Positions 36,429-45,548 of a stretch of 64,000 nt of DNA are shown here, in pieces. Source of the DNA: CAZOOK01 sp964581385 (GTDB lineage: Bacteria > Pseudomonadota > Gammaproteobacteria > Nevskiales > Nevskiaceae); NCBI GenBank assembly GCA_964581385.1, contig CAZOOK010000002.1, positions 62,001 to 126,000 on the forward strand, in the 5' to 3' direction. Position 1 is the stretch's first letter, and each line of letters starts with the position of its first letter. The translations under genes were made by a program, and so were the position numbers. A model generated the notes under the pieces. It saw only the letters and a list, made by a program, of their open reading frames with translations. It was not told the DNA's origin and made no database searches.

Positions 36429-37315
36429 CGGACGCCATCGACATCGTTCGCTTGCCCGGAGACGGCTTTGCCGGTCGCTTCCGCGCGATGGCTTCGCCCT
36501 GCGAAGTATTGGTGGACGGCGCGGACAAGCACGAGTTGCACGAACTCACTGCGCTAGCCGCGCGCGAAAGCTGGCGCATCGAAAACCGGTGGAGTCGCTA
36601 TCGCAAAGGCAACATCGTCAACCGCATCAATTCCGCCGAAGGCCGGCCGGTGGAAATCGATGAGGAAACTGCGCGTGTCATCGACTTCTGCGCCCAGCTC
36701 CATGTCACCAGCGAGGGACGCTTCGATCTGACATCGGGTGTCCTGCGCCGTGCATGGCGTTTCGATGCCGACAGGAAGTTGCCCGACGCGGGCGTCATCG
36801 ATGCGCTGCTGTCGCTGATCGGCTGGCACCGAGTGGATTGGCGCAATCCCTTGCTGCGCCTGCAGCCCGGAATGGAAATCGATTTCGGCGGCATCGGCAA
36901 GGAATACGCCGTGGACCGCTCGCTCGTCCTGCTGTCGGCGGCAACGGACAAGCCGGTGATGATCAACTACGGCGGCGACCTCGCGGCCAATCGGCCGCGC
37001 AGGAATGGGACGCCGTGGCAGGTGGGCATCGACAGCGGCGTGCCCGACACCGCCACGCCCGTCATCCGCCTGACGCAGGGTGGCGTCGCCACCAGCGGCG
37101 ACACGCACCGCCACGTCGAAGCGGGCGGACAGCGTTACGGACACATCCTCGATCCGCGCACCGGCTGGCCGCCGCCTGCCGCGCCGCGCAGCGTCACCGT
37201 CGCCAGCGGCACCTGCGTCGAGGCTGGCGCGCTGTCGACGATTGCGCTGCTGCATGGCGCGCAGGCCGAGGATTGGCTGCGTTCGCAACACGCCGACTTT
37301 CACGTGGTGCGCTGA
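36425..37315 (+). CDS. apbE: FAD:protein FMN transferase (ApbE family)
   Basis: ApbE-type flavin transferase (296 aa) that attaches FMN through a phosphodiester bond to Thr/Ser of a target protein, using FAD and Mg2+. Motifs: FRAMASPCEV near the start, EGRFDLTSGVLRRAW, IDFGGIGKEYAVDR, VMINYGGDLAAN, GGVATSGDTHRHVE and HILDPRTGWP. No lipobox or clear signal peptide is present, so it may act in the cytoplasm or need another route. It starts at a GTG overlapping the DUF3570 stop. No flavinylation target is obvious in the operon. Confidence 0.94.
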   Translation: MTDAIDIVRLPGDGFAGRFRAMASPCEVLVDGADKHELHELTALAARESWRIENRWSRYRKGNIVNRINSAEGRPVEIDEETARVIDFCAQLHVTSEGRFDLTSGVLRRAWRFDADRKLPDAGVIDALLSLIGWHRVDWRNPLLRLQPGMEIDFGGIGKEYAVDRSLVLLSAATDKPVMINYGGDLAANRPRRNGTPWQVGIDSGVPDTATPVIRLTQGGVATSGDTHRHVEAGGQRYGHILDPRTGWPPPAAPRSVTVASGTCVEAGALSTIALLHGAQAEDWLRSQHADFHVVR

Positions 37316-37316
37316 T

Positions 37317-39377
37317 ATGACTTCGACTTTACTCAAAACCCTTCTGCTGCTATTCGCCATCGCGCCCGCCACGGCGCATCCGGTCGGCGCGCCAGTGACC
37401 GCGGAACTCGTTGCGGAAAACACCGCGCTGCATCCCGGAGAGAACTGGATCGGCCTGCATCTGCAGATGCGGTCGGGCTGGCACGTGTACTGGCGCAACC
37501 CCGGCGTGTCTGGACGTGCACCATCTCTAAAATGGGAACTGCCACAAGGCGTCACCGCTGCTGACGCGCTTTGGCCGGTACCCGAAGTCCTGCATGCCGG
37601 CGATCTCACCAGCTACGTCTACAGCGATTCCGTCCTGCTACCGATCGCGATTCGGATCCCTGACCATGGAATGCCAACGACGGTCTCGCTAAAAGCGGAA
37701 GCGCGCTGGCTCGCCTGTAGCGACGCTTGTATTCCCGGACACGCGTCGCTGAATCTCTCCTTGCCGTTTGTAAGCACCGCTGCGATCGCATCAGCATCGC
37801 ACGCACTGTTCAACACATCACGCGTGCATCTACCGCAGCCGGCCCCCACTGATTTGCGCGCCTCCGCTCTCCTGCGCGACGGCAAACTCGCGCTCGACCT
37901 GACGCCCGTCACCGCGCTGGGTCACTTCGAGCGCGCGCGTTGGCTGCCGGTCTCACCCGGCATCGTCGACGACAGTGCGGCACCGCTGGTGCGCGCGGAC
38001 GGCGACCGTCTGCACCTTGAGCAGGTGCTGAACGGTGCGCATTCGGGCACACCAGACCGTGTCGATGGCGTGCTGATCCTTGACGACGGTGGCAGCTCGC
38101 GCGCGATGTCGTTCACCGCCGCGGTTGCTGTGATAGTTCCGGCGCGCGGCATCGAGCCGGCGCGGATACGGACATCCGGCGGCGTTCATGTTTGGATGGC
38201 GCTGGCCCTGGCCTTTGCCGGCGGACTGATTCTCAACCTCATGCCCTGCGTGCTGCCGGTGCTGTCGATGAAGGCACTGGCGCTCATCGAACTCGGTCCG
38301 GACGACCGGCGCGCGCAGCAACGGTCGGCACTCGCGTACACCGCGGGTGTGATCGGCAGCTGTCTGACACTCGGCGCTCTGCTGCTCGGCCTGCGCGCCG
38401 CCGGCTCGGCGATCGGCTGGGGTTTCCAACTGCAATCGCCGATCGTGATCACCCTCCTCGCCTATCTGTTCTTTTCGATGGCGCTGTCGTTGTCGGGCCT
38501 CGTCGAGTTCGGCGCACAGTGGATGGGCGTCGGCGAATCGCTGACGCGTCGCAAAGGCTGGCAGGGTTCGCTGTTCACTGGCGCGCTGGCGATGATTGCC
38601 GCGAGCCCCTGCACCGCACCATTCATGGGCACGGCGCTCGGCTACGCGATGACGCAGTCGGCCGCATTGGCGCTGGCGGTGTTTGCAATGCTCGGGCTCG
38701 GCCTGTCCTCGCCGTTCCTGCTGTTGGCTTGGTTCTCGCCGCTGGCGAGGCTGCTGCCGCGCCCGGGCGCCTGGATGAATGGTTTCCGCAAGGCGATGGC
38801 GGTTCCGCTTTACCTCACCGTCGTCTGGCTCGTGTGGATCTTGGCAAGACAGGCCGGACCGGATACCGTTGCCATGGCGCTCGCCGGATTCGTCGCGCTC
38901 GGTGTCGGTCTGTCGCTCTGGCGGCACGGGCATTGGCTCGCGCGCACGACGCGCCTGCTTGCGCTCGGCGTAGCGTTCGCACTCGCCGGCGAGCCAGCGG
39001 TCCTCGGTGCCTCAGCCATCAAGCCGGCAACAACGGAGCATGAAGCGTGGTCGCCGCAGCGACTGTCGCAGCTGCGGCAGGAAGGCCGCATCGTCTTCGT
39101 CAATTTCACTGCGGATTGGTGTCTGACCTGCAAGGTCAACGAGAAGGTGGCGCTGGAGAATCGCCGCGTGCGTGACGCCTTCGCTCAGCACGGCGTCAGT
39201 TGGCTTACTGCGGATTGGACGCGTCCCGACCCCGCGATCACCGAGGAACTCGCGCACTGGGGACGCGACGGCGTACCGCTCTACATTCTCTACCGCCCGG
39301 GCCACACCGCCGAAGTCCTACCGCAGATCCTCACACCTGAGCAGTTGCTGGAACGGCTGGACGAGCAGACGTCCTGA
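37317..39377 (+). CDS. DsbD/ScsB-like thiol:disulfide interchange protein
   Basis: Three-domain reductant conduit (686 aa). After a signal peptide comes an N-terminal periplasmic domain with the Cys pair 134/138 (WLACSDACIPG). The polytopic membrane domain holds Cys311 (LMPCVLPVL) and Cys432 (AASPCTAPFMG). The C-terminal thioredoxin domain has WCLTC (602/605). It passes electrons from cytoplasmic thioredoxin to periplasmic clients. The N-domain resembles ScsB/DsbD2-type proteins more than E. coli DsbD. It starts 1 bp after apbE and ends the operon. Confidence 0.93.
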   Translation: MTSTLLKTLLLLFAIAPATAHPVGAPVTAELVAENTALHPGENWIGLHLQMRSGWHVYWRNPGVSGRAPSLKWELPQGVTAADALWPVPEVLHAGDLTSYVYSDSVLLPIAIRIPDHGMPTTVSLKAEARWLACSDACIPGHASLNLSLPFVSTAAIASASHALFNTSRVHLPQPAPTDLRASALLRDGKLALDLTPVTALGHFERARWLPVSPGIVDDSAAPLVRADGDRLHLEQVLNGAHSGTPDRVDGVLILDDGGSSRAMSFTAAVAVIVPARGIEPARIRTSGGVHVWMALALAFAGGLILNLMPCVLPVLSMKALALIELGPDDRRAQQRSALAYTAGVIGSCLTLGALLLGLRAAGSAIGWGFQLQSPIVITLLAYLFFSMALSLSGLVEFGAQWMGVGESLTRRKGWQGSLFTGALAMIAASPCTAPFMGTALGYAMTQSAALALAVFAMLGLGLSSPFLLLAWFSPLARLLPRPGAWMNGFRKAMAVPLYLTVVWLVWILARQAGPDTVAMALAGFVALGVGLSLWRHGHWLARTTRLLALGVAFALAGEPAVLGASAIKPATTEHEAWSPQRLSQLRQEGRIVFVNFTADWCLTCKVNEKVALENRRVRDAFAQHGVSWLTADWTRPDPAITEELAHWGRDGVPLYILYRPGHTAEVLPQILTPEQLLERLDEQTS

Positions 39378-39489
39378 AAAGGATTGCTGTATGTCTTCGA
39401 TAATCTCTATGCGCAGAACGACACCTACCCACAGTATCAAAACAAAAAGCTCCAACCCATCGTTTGACGATCGCATCCGGTCACGGCGA

Positions 39490-40650
39490 TCAAGGAGCGA
39501 CCTTCAAATCCGTTATCGACCAGATCTTGCCGTTGTCGATCCGTGTCAGAAACACCTTGCTGAGTGCTTGGTGATCGTCTTCGGCGAACGTCAAATCCAG
39601 TCCGTGCAAATCGACGTGGTGTAATCCCTCGAACGATTTGAGGAGCCCTTCGCGGGTGAGATCGCGCCCCGTCTTCTCCAGCGCAATCAGTAGCGCCTTG
39701 GCCGTCACGCAGCCTTCCAGATTGATGAAACCCAGCGCTTCATTGGGGTAATAGCGTTGCATCAGGCGCGTACACGTGGCTACAACCGGCACGGTGATAT
39801 CACCGGGATAGGGCATGACCTGCGATATGAACACGTTCTGGTCGGTCACGCCCAGGGAGTTGACGAATGCTTCGGTACCGACGAAGGACACTGTTGCCAG
39901 TTGCGCCTTCAGGTTCTGTTCCTTTGCAGCTTTGACGAATGCGGTCAAAGGTGAATAGGGCCCCGCCATGATGACCACGTCCGGATCCCCTTGCTTGACG
40001 GCAGCAAGTCCTGCGGCGACGTCGATCGTGTTGCGCTCGAAAGCCCCTTTGGCAACGATATCCAGGTTCCGCTTGCGCAAGGCTTTATCGACACCGCTCA
40101 GCACTGCTGCGCCAAAGCCGTCATTCTGATAGAACACAGCGAAGCGCTTGGCGCCAGTGTCGTTAACGAAATGATCGACCAGAGTTTCCGTCTCGTCGTC
40201 GTAACTGGGGCGGATGTTGATGACCTCGGGCGTCACCGGCTGACGCAGGGTCATGGCGCCGCTGAATACTCCGATCAGTGGCACATGCGTTTCCTTGACG
40301 ATTGGCAGCACGGCGTTGGCGGTTGGCGTTCCGACGTAGCCGAATAGTGCGAAAACTCTCTTCTCGTCGATCATTTTGCGAGTGCCGGCGATGGCACGAT
40401 CGGGCTCATAGCCGTCGTCGTCGAGTATCAAAGTGATCTTGCGGCCATTGACTCCGCCCCTGGCGTTGACCTCGTCAAAGGCTGCCATTGCACCGTGATA
40501 CATGCCCTGGCCTAGACTGGCTGCCGGTCCGGTTTGCGCATTGACCATGCCGAGCAGAATTCCACCATCAGTAATACCTGGTTCAGCCGCGTATGATGCG
40601 ATCGAGAGTCCCAAACTCAGGCCTAACAAGGGATATGCAAACATCCTCAT
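39490..40650 (-). CDS. ABC transporter substrate-binding protein (branched-chain amino acid type)
   Basis: Periplasmic type I binding protein (386 aa) of the LivJ/amide-urea group. Signal peptide ends near ASYA. ILLGMVNAQTGPAASLGQGMYHGAMAAFDEVNARGGVNGRKI is the family start, and ALFGYVGTPTANAVLP follows. No permease or ATPase gene is adjacent, so it is an orphan. It is divergent from the YdeP-like oxidoreductase. Ligand unknown. Confidence 0.9.
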   Translation of the reverse strand: MRMFAYPLLGLSLGLSIASYAAEPGITDGGILLGMVNAQTGPAASLGQGMYHGAMAAFDEVNARGGVNGRKITLILDDDGYEPDRAIAGTRKMIDEKRVFALFGYVGTPTANAVLPIVKETHVPLIGVFSGAMTLRQPVTPEVINIRPSYDDETETLVDHFVNDTGAKRFAVFYQNDGFGAAVLSGVDKALRKRNLDIVAKGAFERNTIDVAAGLAAVKQGDPDVVIMAGPYSPLTAFVKAAKEQNLKAQLATVSFVGTEAFVNSLGVTDQNVFISQVMPYPGDITVPVVATCTRLMQRYYPNEALGFINLEGCVTAKALLIALEKTGRDLTREGLLKSFEGLHHVDLHGLDLTFAEDDHQALSKVFLTRIDNGKIWSITDLKVAP

Positions 40651-40687
40651 GGCAGTTGCTCCCTCAAGCTGTGGTGCTCTGGATACC

Positions 40688-40740
40688 GTTTGAAAACTGA
40701 CCCAAAGTGTCGCTCGAAAACTGATGTTTCTGGGTAGGTT
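40688..40740. repeat. short direct repeats resembling an insertion-sequence end remnant
   Basis: The motif GAAAACTGA occurs twice within about 30 bp (TTTGAAAACTGACCC and CTCGAAAACTGATGT), in the spacer between the divergent binding-protein and oxidoreductase genes. Multiple terminal repeats of this kind are seen at IS21-family ends. No transposase is present, so this is at most a relic. Confidence 0.3.
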
Positions 40741-40816
40741 GAAAGTCTAGTTCAAATCTGTGGCCAACATGTTATAGGGTCTTGCGTCGGTTTCTCACTT
40801 AGGGACATTCGCGGCT

Positions 40817-43138
40817 ATGACCAAAGAAATCGATCCGCCCGAAATTCGAATTGACCGCCGTGACAAACCCGCGGGTGGACGCGGAGCCGTCAAAAGCACT
40901 TTTCAAGCCTTCCGCGAGCAGGGGATTCCACTCACGGCAGTGTCCTCTCTACTTCGGGCCAATAAGCAGCGACAATTTGACTGTCCGGGTTGCGCATTTC
41001 CGGACAAACCGGGAAATCCGCTGGTCGACAGCTGCGAGCAAGGGCAGAAGGCAATCGCCTGGGAGATGACGCGCAAAGCCGCGGACCCGAACTTCTTCGA
41101 TCGGCACACCATCGAGCAGCTTCGCGCGTTGAGCGATCACGAACTGGAGTTTCAGGGACGACTCACTGCGCCGATGTTGTACACGGCAGCCAATGGCAGC
41201 TACACCGCAATCAGTTGGCAGCATGCTTTCGACATCGTCGGTGCTGAACTGCACGCGCTTGCACCAGAGCAAGTCGCTTTCTACGCTTCGGGACGAAGTA
41301 GCAACGAAGCGGCGTTCCTCTGGCAATTGACAGCTCGTGCGTACGGCTGCTCGAACTTGCCGGACTCTTCCAACTTTTGCCACGAACCTTCGGGTTTTGC
41401 GCTCAAAGCCGCGATCGGCTCCAGCAAGGGCACCTGTTCGCTGGAGGATTTCGAGCATGCCGAACTGATCATGGTGATCGGGCAGAATCCGGCAACCAAC
41501 CACCCGCGCATGATGGCGGCCCTACGCGACGCAACGCTACGCGGCGCCAAGGTCGTGGCGATTAACCCGCTCAAGGAGCGCGGCTTCACCAATTTCTCCG
41601 ATCCAAAATGCGTGGGCGAGATGCTCACGAATGCTGGCGTTGCCGTGGCTCATCGGATCTACCAGGTGCGGATCGGCGGCGATCTCGCCTTGTTCAAGGG
41701 AGTGATGAAGCGCCTTCTCGAGCTGGACGGTCAAGCACGTGCGAGCAGTGAAGTGCGCACGATCGACGAGGCCTTCATCGCCGACCACACGATTGGCTTC
41801 GACATGCTGGCGCGTGATCTCGCTGCAGACCCCTGGGACCTGCTCGTCGCGGAATCGGGCGTGAGCCGCGACATGATTGACGAACTCGCGCAGCTGTACG
41901 CCGGCTCGCGCGCCACCATGGCCACCTGGTGTATGGGTCTCACCCATCACGAGAACAGTGTCGCCACCATTCAGACACTGATCAATCTGCTGCTCCTCAA
42001 AGGTAATATCGGGCGTCCCGGCGCTGGCGCCGTACCGGTGCGCGGTCACAGCAACGTACAGGGCGATCGCACGATGGGTGCCACTTCGGCCGTATCCGAG
42101 CGCTGGTTGGACAACATGGCTGCGGAATTTCCGCGTGCGAAATTCACGCGAATCTCCGGGCTTGATGCCAGTGGCGTGATCCGCAAGCTGCTAGCCGGCG
42201 AGATGAAGGCGCTGCTTAGCCTGGGCGGCAACTTCGGCGTTGCCGCTCCGGATTCGCCGCGGATACTGACCGCACTCGGCCATTGCCGGTTCACGCTGCA
42301 CATCGCTACCAAGCTCAATCGCACCCACTGCTACCCGGGGCAAATAGGCCTGCTGCTGCCGACACTCGGCCGCACTGATGTCGATCGGCGCAACGGCCGC
42401 AAGCAAGTGGTAACGGTGGAAGATTCGATGAGCAACGTGCGCTCCTCGCGCGGCATCCAGGCGCCCCTTGCCGACACCATGATGAGCGAACCCGCCATCG
42501 TCGCCGGACTCGGTCAGGCGCTGGCAGCCGACAGCGGCGTTCCTTGGCTGCAAATGGGCGACGACTATGCTCTGATCCGCGACATCATCGAACGCTGCCA
42601 GCGCGGAATCGTGGATGGCTTTTCCGACTTCAACCGCAAGCTGGCGGAAACCGGGCGTTTTGTACTGGTCAACGCCGCTCGTGAGCGCCGCTGGAAAACC
42701 GCCAGCGGCAAGGCTGAGTTCTTCGTTCATCCGGTGCAGATGCGGGGACCGATTGCGCGGGCGAGAGAGCAATACGGTGAAGGGGTCATGGCCCTGATGA
42801 CGATCCGCTCGCACGATCAGTTCAACACCACGGTGTATGGGCAGGACGATCGCTACCGCGGCGTGTTCGGCGGACGCAAGGTTGTATTCATGAATGACGC
42901 GGACCTGCACGCGCGCGGCTTGCAGGATGGCGACCTTGTCGACCTGCGCGGGTGCGGCGATGATGCCGAAGTCCGCGTGGTGAGGGGGTTTAAGGCCGTG
43001 CGCTACGACATTCCTACTGGATGCGCCGCTGCCTACTTCCCGGAAGCGTCACCCTTGCTGTCGGTGGCGCTCACGTCTTTGCACACGAACACGCCTTCGT
43101 ACAAAGAAATTCCGGTGACGATCAACCCGGCGGTGTGA
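40817..43138 (+). CDS. FdhF/YdeP family molybdopterin oxidoreductase
   Basis: Molybdopterin-dependent oxidoreductase (773 aa), similar in length and order to E. coli YdeP (759 aa). An N-terminal Cys pair (Cys56/Cys59 in DCPGCAFPDKPG) may be part of an Fe-S site. Also visible are AFYASGRSSNEAAFLWQL, VIGQNPATNHPRM, GNIGRPGAGAVPVRGHSNVQGDRTMG and the C-terminal cofactor domain TIRSHDQFNTTVYGQDDRYRG. YdeP is linked to acid resistance in E. coli, but its reaction is not established. No formate hydrogenlyase genes are nearby. Confidence 0.92.
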   Translation: MTKEIDPPEIRIDRRDKPAGGRGAVKSTFQAFREQGIPLTAVSSLLRANKQRQFDCPGCAFPDKPGNPLVDSCEQGQKAIAWEMTRKAADPNFFDRHTIEQLRALSDHELEFQGRLTAPMLYTAANGSYTAISWQHAFDIVGAELHALAPEQVAFYASGRSSNEAAFLWQLTARAYGCSNLPDSSNFCHEPSGFALKAAIGSSKGTCSLEDFEHAELIMVIGQNPATNHPRMMAALRDATLRGAKVVAINPLKERGFTNFSDPKCVGEMLTNAGVAVAHRIYQVRIGGDLALFKGVMKRLLELDGQARASSEVRTIDEAFIADHTIGFDMLARDLAADPWDLLVAESGVSRDMIDELAQLYAGSRATMATWCMGLTHHENSVATIQTLINLLLLKGNIGRPGAGAVPVRGHSNVQGDRTMGATSAVSERWLDNMAAEFPRAKFTRISGLDASGVIRKLLAGEMKALLSLGGNFGVAAPDSPRILTALGHCRFTLHIATKLNRTHCYPGQIGLLLPTLGRTDVDRRNGRKQVVTVEDSMSNVRSSRGIQAPLADTMMSEPAIVAGLGQALAADSGVPWLQMGDDYALIRDIIERCQRGIVDGFSDFNRKLAETGRFVLVNAARERRWKTASGKAEFFVHPVQMRGPIARAREQYGEGVMALMTIRSHDQFNTTVYGQDDRYRGVFGGRKVVFMNDADLHARGLQDGDLVDLRGCGDDAEVRVVRGFKAVRYDIPTGCAAAYFPEASPLLSVALTSLHTNTPSYKEIPVTINPAV

Positions 43139-43306
43139 AACATCGACGGGGTTTCGCACGCTCCGATCCGCGACAATCTCGAAATCCGCGATGCACTCAT
43201 CACCAAAGAAAGCTAAACCCTATTGATCGCTGAATAGAAGCAGCGTATCAATAGCGAACGGGGAACAATTTGGGCAGCATATCGGGACAATAAGGGGGAT
43301 CGCGAC

Positions 43307-44614
43307 GTGTCTTCACTATCGCAAGAGAACTCTATTCACCACCAGCTTGCGGCCGTGTTGGTCGAACTCGATCAACTGCGCCGGCACAATGCAGCTTGGT
43401 GTTCGCAATTGGCGACGAGCGGTGCCTTCGCGGATTTCGTATTCGATCCCAGCTTTCTGGACATCGTCGAAGCATGCAAAAGTCCGCAGATCTCGTCACA
43501 GCTTCACAATGATCTTGCGAAAGAAAAAGATGGGGCGCGACGATTGGACCGCCTCTGCTCGACGCTGATTGCGACGGCCCTGAAGCGCTGCGGCCTGTGG
43601 AGCGATGGACAGGCCGTCATGTCGCTTGACGAAATTTGCCAGCGGATGAACGTACGATTCGAGCGCCGGCCCCAGATCAAACGGCTCGTCCGCATTCTGC
43701 AGGAAGACAACTGGGTTCGCGGCGAACCAGACGGCTACCGATGGATTGGTGAAAACCCGCCAGACTATTCTCAGATTGCCGCGGATGCGGCGATGTTGGA
43801 AGCGGATTTTCCGTTCGCAGGCGGCGCGGCGGGAACGTTGCTCCGGTGCATAGCGGCGCTGCCAGGTGTGCTCTCGGGCAAGTTGTCCCCCGTAGCCGTG
43901 CTGTTTTCGTCCGGATCGGTAACCGAGCTGGAAGTCTTCTATAGCCGGTTCCCTCTGCTAGCACTGGCCAACGCCATGGTGGCCGGTGCTGTCACCCGCC
44001 TTGCCGAAATTCGCAATGGGCGGCCCTTGCGGGTGCTCGAGGTTGGGGCTGGCACCGGGGCGCTGACGGCTGCACTCCTGCCCGCGATCGGCGAGCGTCT
44101 CGATCAATATGTGTACTCGGACATCAGTCCCAGCTTCCTGGCGCATGGACTGCAGAAGTTTTCTCAATGCGCCGCATTGCGTGCAATGACTTTGGATATC
44201 GACAAAGACCCGGCGACGCAAGGCCTGAACGATGAGAGTTTCGACCTCGTGCTCGGTGCCAATGTCGTCCACGCCACTCCGGACATCCGGCGTTCAATCC
44301 GTCATTTGCGGCGCGCCTTGCGCACGGGAGGACATCTCGTCCTGGTTGAGACCGTCGCTCCGAGCCGCGTCGCCGACTGCACAGTCGGGTTGTTCGATGG
44401 ATGGTGGTCCTTCCGCGATTCGACATTGCGGGACGGCTATCCGGTGCTCAGCATGCAGCAGTGGCAAGAGCTGTTGCGCGAAGAGGGGTTCCGCGTCGCG
44501 GTCATGCCGGTCGGGAATCAGGATGGGTCGTCGCAAACCAGTGTGGCGATCCTGATTGCCGTCAAACTAGGCGCGCAGTACGGCTTTACTACATGGGCGC
44601 GACCCGCCATGTAG
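43307..44614 (+). CDS. stand-alone polyketide-type methyltransferase
   Basis: SAM-dependent methyltransferase (435 aa) resembling the methyltransferase domains embedded in PKS/NRPS enzymes. Motif I is VLEVGAGTGALTAALL. It is followed by YVYSDISPSFLAHGLQKF, FDLVLGANVVHATPDI, GGHLVLVETV and VGLFDGWWSFRDS, a typical PKS-MT series. The N-terminal 170 residues include a winged-helix-like segment (LDEICQRMNVRFERRPQIKRLVRIL). No PKS or NRPS gene is in the window. It is followed by SDR and PhyH genes on the same strand. Confidence 0.85.
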   Translation: MSSLSQENSIHHQLAAVLVELDQLRRHNAAWCSQLATSGAFADFVFDPSFLDIVEACKSPQISSQLHNDLAKEKDGARRLDRLCSTLIATALKRCGLWSDGQAVMSLDEICQRMNVRFERRPQIKRLVRILQEDNWVRGEPDGYRWIGENPPDYSQIAADAAMLEADFPFAGGAAGTLLRCIAALPGVLSGKLSPVAVLFSSGSVTELEVFYSRFPLLALANAMVAGAVTRLAEIRNGRPLRVLEVGAGTGALTAALLPAIGERLDQYVYSDISPSFLAHGLQKFSQCAALRAMTLDIDKDPATQGLNDESFDLVLGANVVHATPDIRRSIRHLRRALRTGGHLVLVETVAPSRVADCTVGLFDGWWSFRDSTLRDGYPVLSMQQWQELLREEGFRVAVMPVGNQDGSSQTSVAILIAVKLGAQYGFTTWARPAM

Positions 44615-44759
44615 AAGGACGGATCGCCGGTACTTCGTCGAATCCATCGAAGTGGGTCAAAGATACGGCCAACAGGCCTCATAGGAACTGCGTACCTTGA
44701 TTTTCCGGTAGTCTGGCCGTCATTCTGGCTCTCTTCAATTGCGGATTATCCGTATCCAA

Positions 44760-45488
44760 ATGGAAACACGAGGACAAGCGCCTTCATTGGCGGATCTGGT
44801 GATCATAATCACTGGCGCAAACGGCGCGATCGGTAGTGCGGCGGCGTCCATTCTCGCTCAGGAAGCTAAGGGAATCGTTCTATTTGGGCATAAGGCCGAT
44901 GACCCCGAAAAATTAAGGTCTTTTGCTGGCCGGGCCAGCCATTTGCTGACGATCGTCGGAGATATAACGTCACCAGAGGACGTCCGACGCCTCGTGGACC
45001 TCACCATCGCCCGCTTTGGGCGGATGGATGCCTTGATAAACTGTGCGGGCATGGTTCCAAGAAAGCGGTTCATGGAGATGTCTCACCAAGAGTGGCAAAC
45101 GGCGATCGAATCCAATCTGATGGGCTACGCTCTTTTGTGCCGGACTGTGCTCCCTTACATGATTAAAAGCGGTTTTGGACGGATCGTTAACATCGCCACC
45201 CGGCTGGCCGCTGCCCCTGAGTCGCAAACCAGCGCCTACAGCAGCTCTAAGGCCGCTGCACATATTCTCATGCGTAGCCTTGCCTCCGAGATTGCCGAAC
45301 AGGGGCATCGCAATATTCTAGTCAATGAGCTCATCCCTGGCCCGACGAGAAATAAGCGGAATACTCAGGGTCAGGACCCTATCGACGTAGTGCCATTCCT
45401 GCGCCAGCTTATTCTGCTACCTCCGGGTGGCCCAACCGGAAAAACCTATTTCCGCGGGCAGCTCTACGAGCTATTCGGGCAGCATTAA
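44760..45488 (+). CDS. short-chain dehydrogenase/reductase
   Basis: NAD(P)-dependent oxidoreductase (242 aa). Cofactor motif TGANGAIGSAAASIL, INCAGMVP in place of NNAG, and the catalytic TSAYSSSKAAAH (Tyr-x3-Lys). The ATG at 44760 was preferred to the TTG at 44739, and neither has a strong ribosome site. GC content is lower than in flanking core genes. It probably works with the neighbouring methyltransferase and dioxygenase. Substrate unknown. Confidence 0.88.
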   Translation: METRGQAPSLADLVIIITGANGAIGSAAASILAQEAKGIVLFGHKADDPEKLRSFAGRASHLLTIVGDITSPEDVRRLVDLTIARFGRMDALINCAGMVPRKRFMEMSHQEWQTAIESNLMGYALLCRTVLPYMIKSGFGRIVNIATRLAAAPESQTSAYSSSKAAAHILMRSLASEIAEQGHRNILVNELIPGPTRNKRNTQGQDPIDVVPFLRQLILLPPGGPTGKTYFRGQLYELFGQH

Positions 45489-45548
45489 ACGCCCCGCCCT
45501 CCTGCGTCGCCATACTGTTATAGAGCCATTCTGCCAGTCGGAAATTAC

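Noticed and set aside
37080..37316. Longer DsbD reading frame inside apbE
   Set aside because: The segment is out-of-frame apbE sequence. A signal peptide begins at the ATG at 37317.
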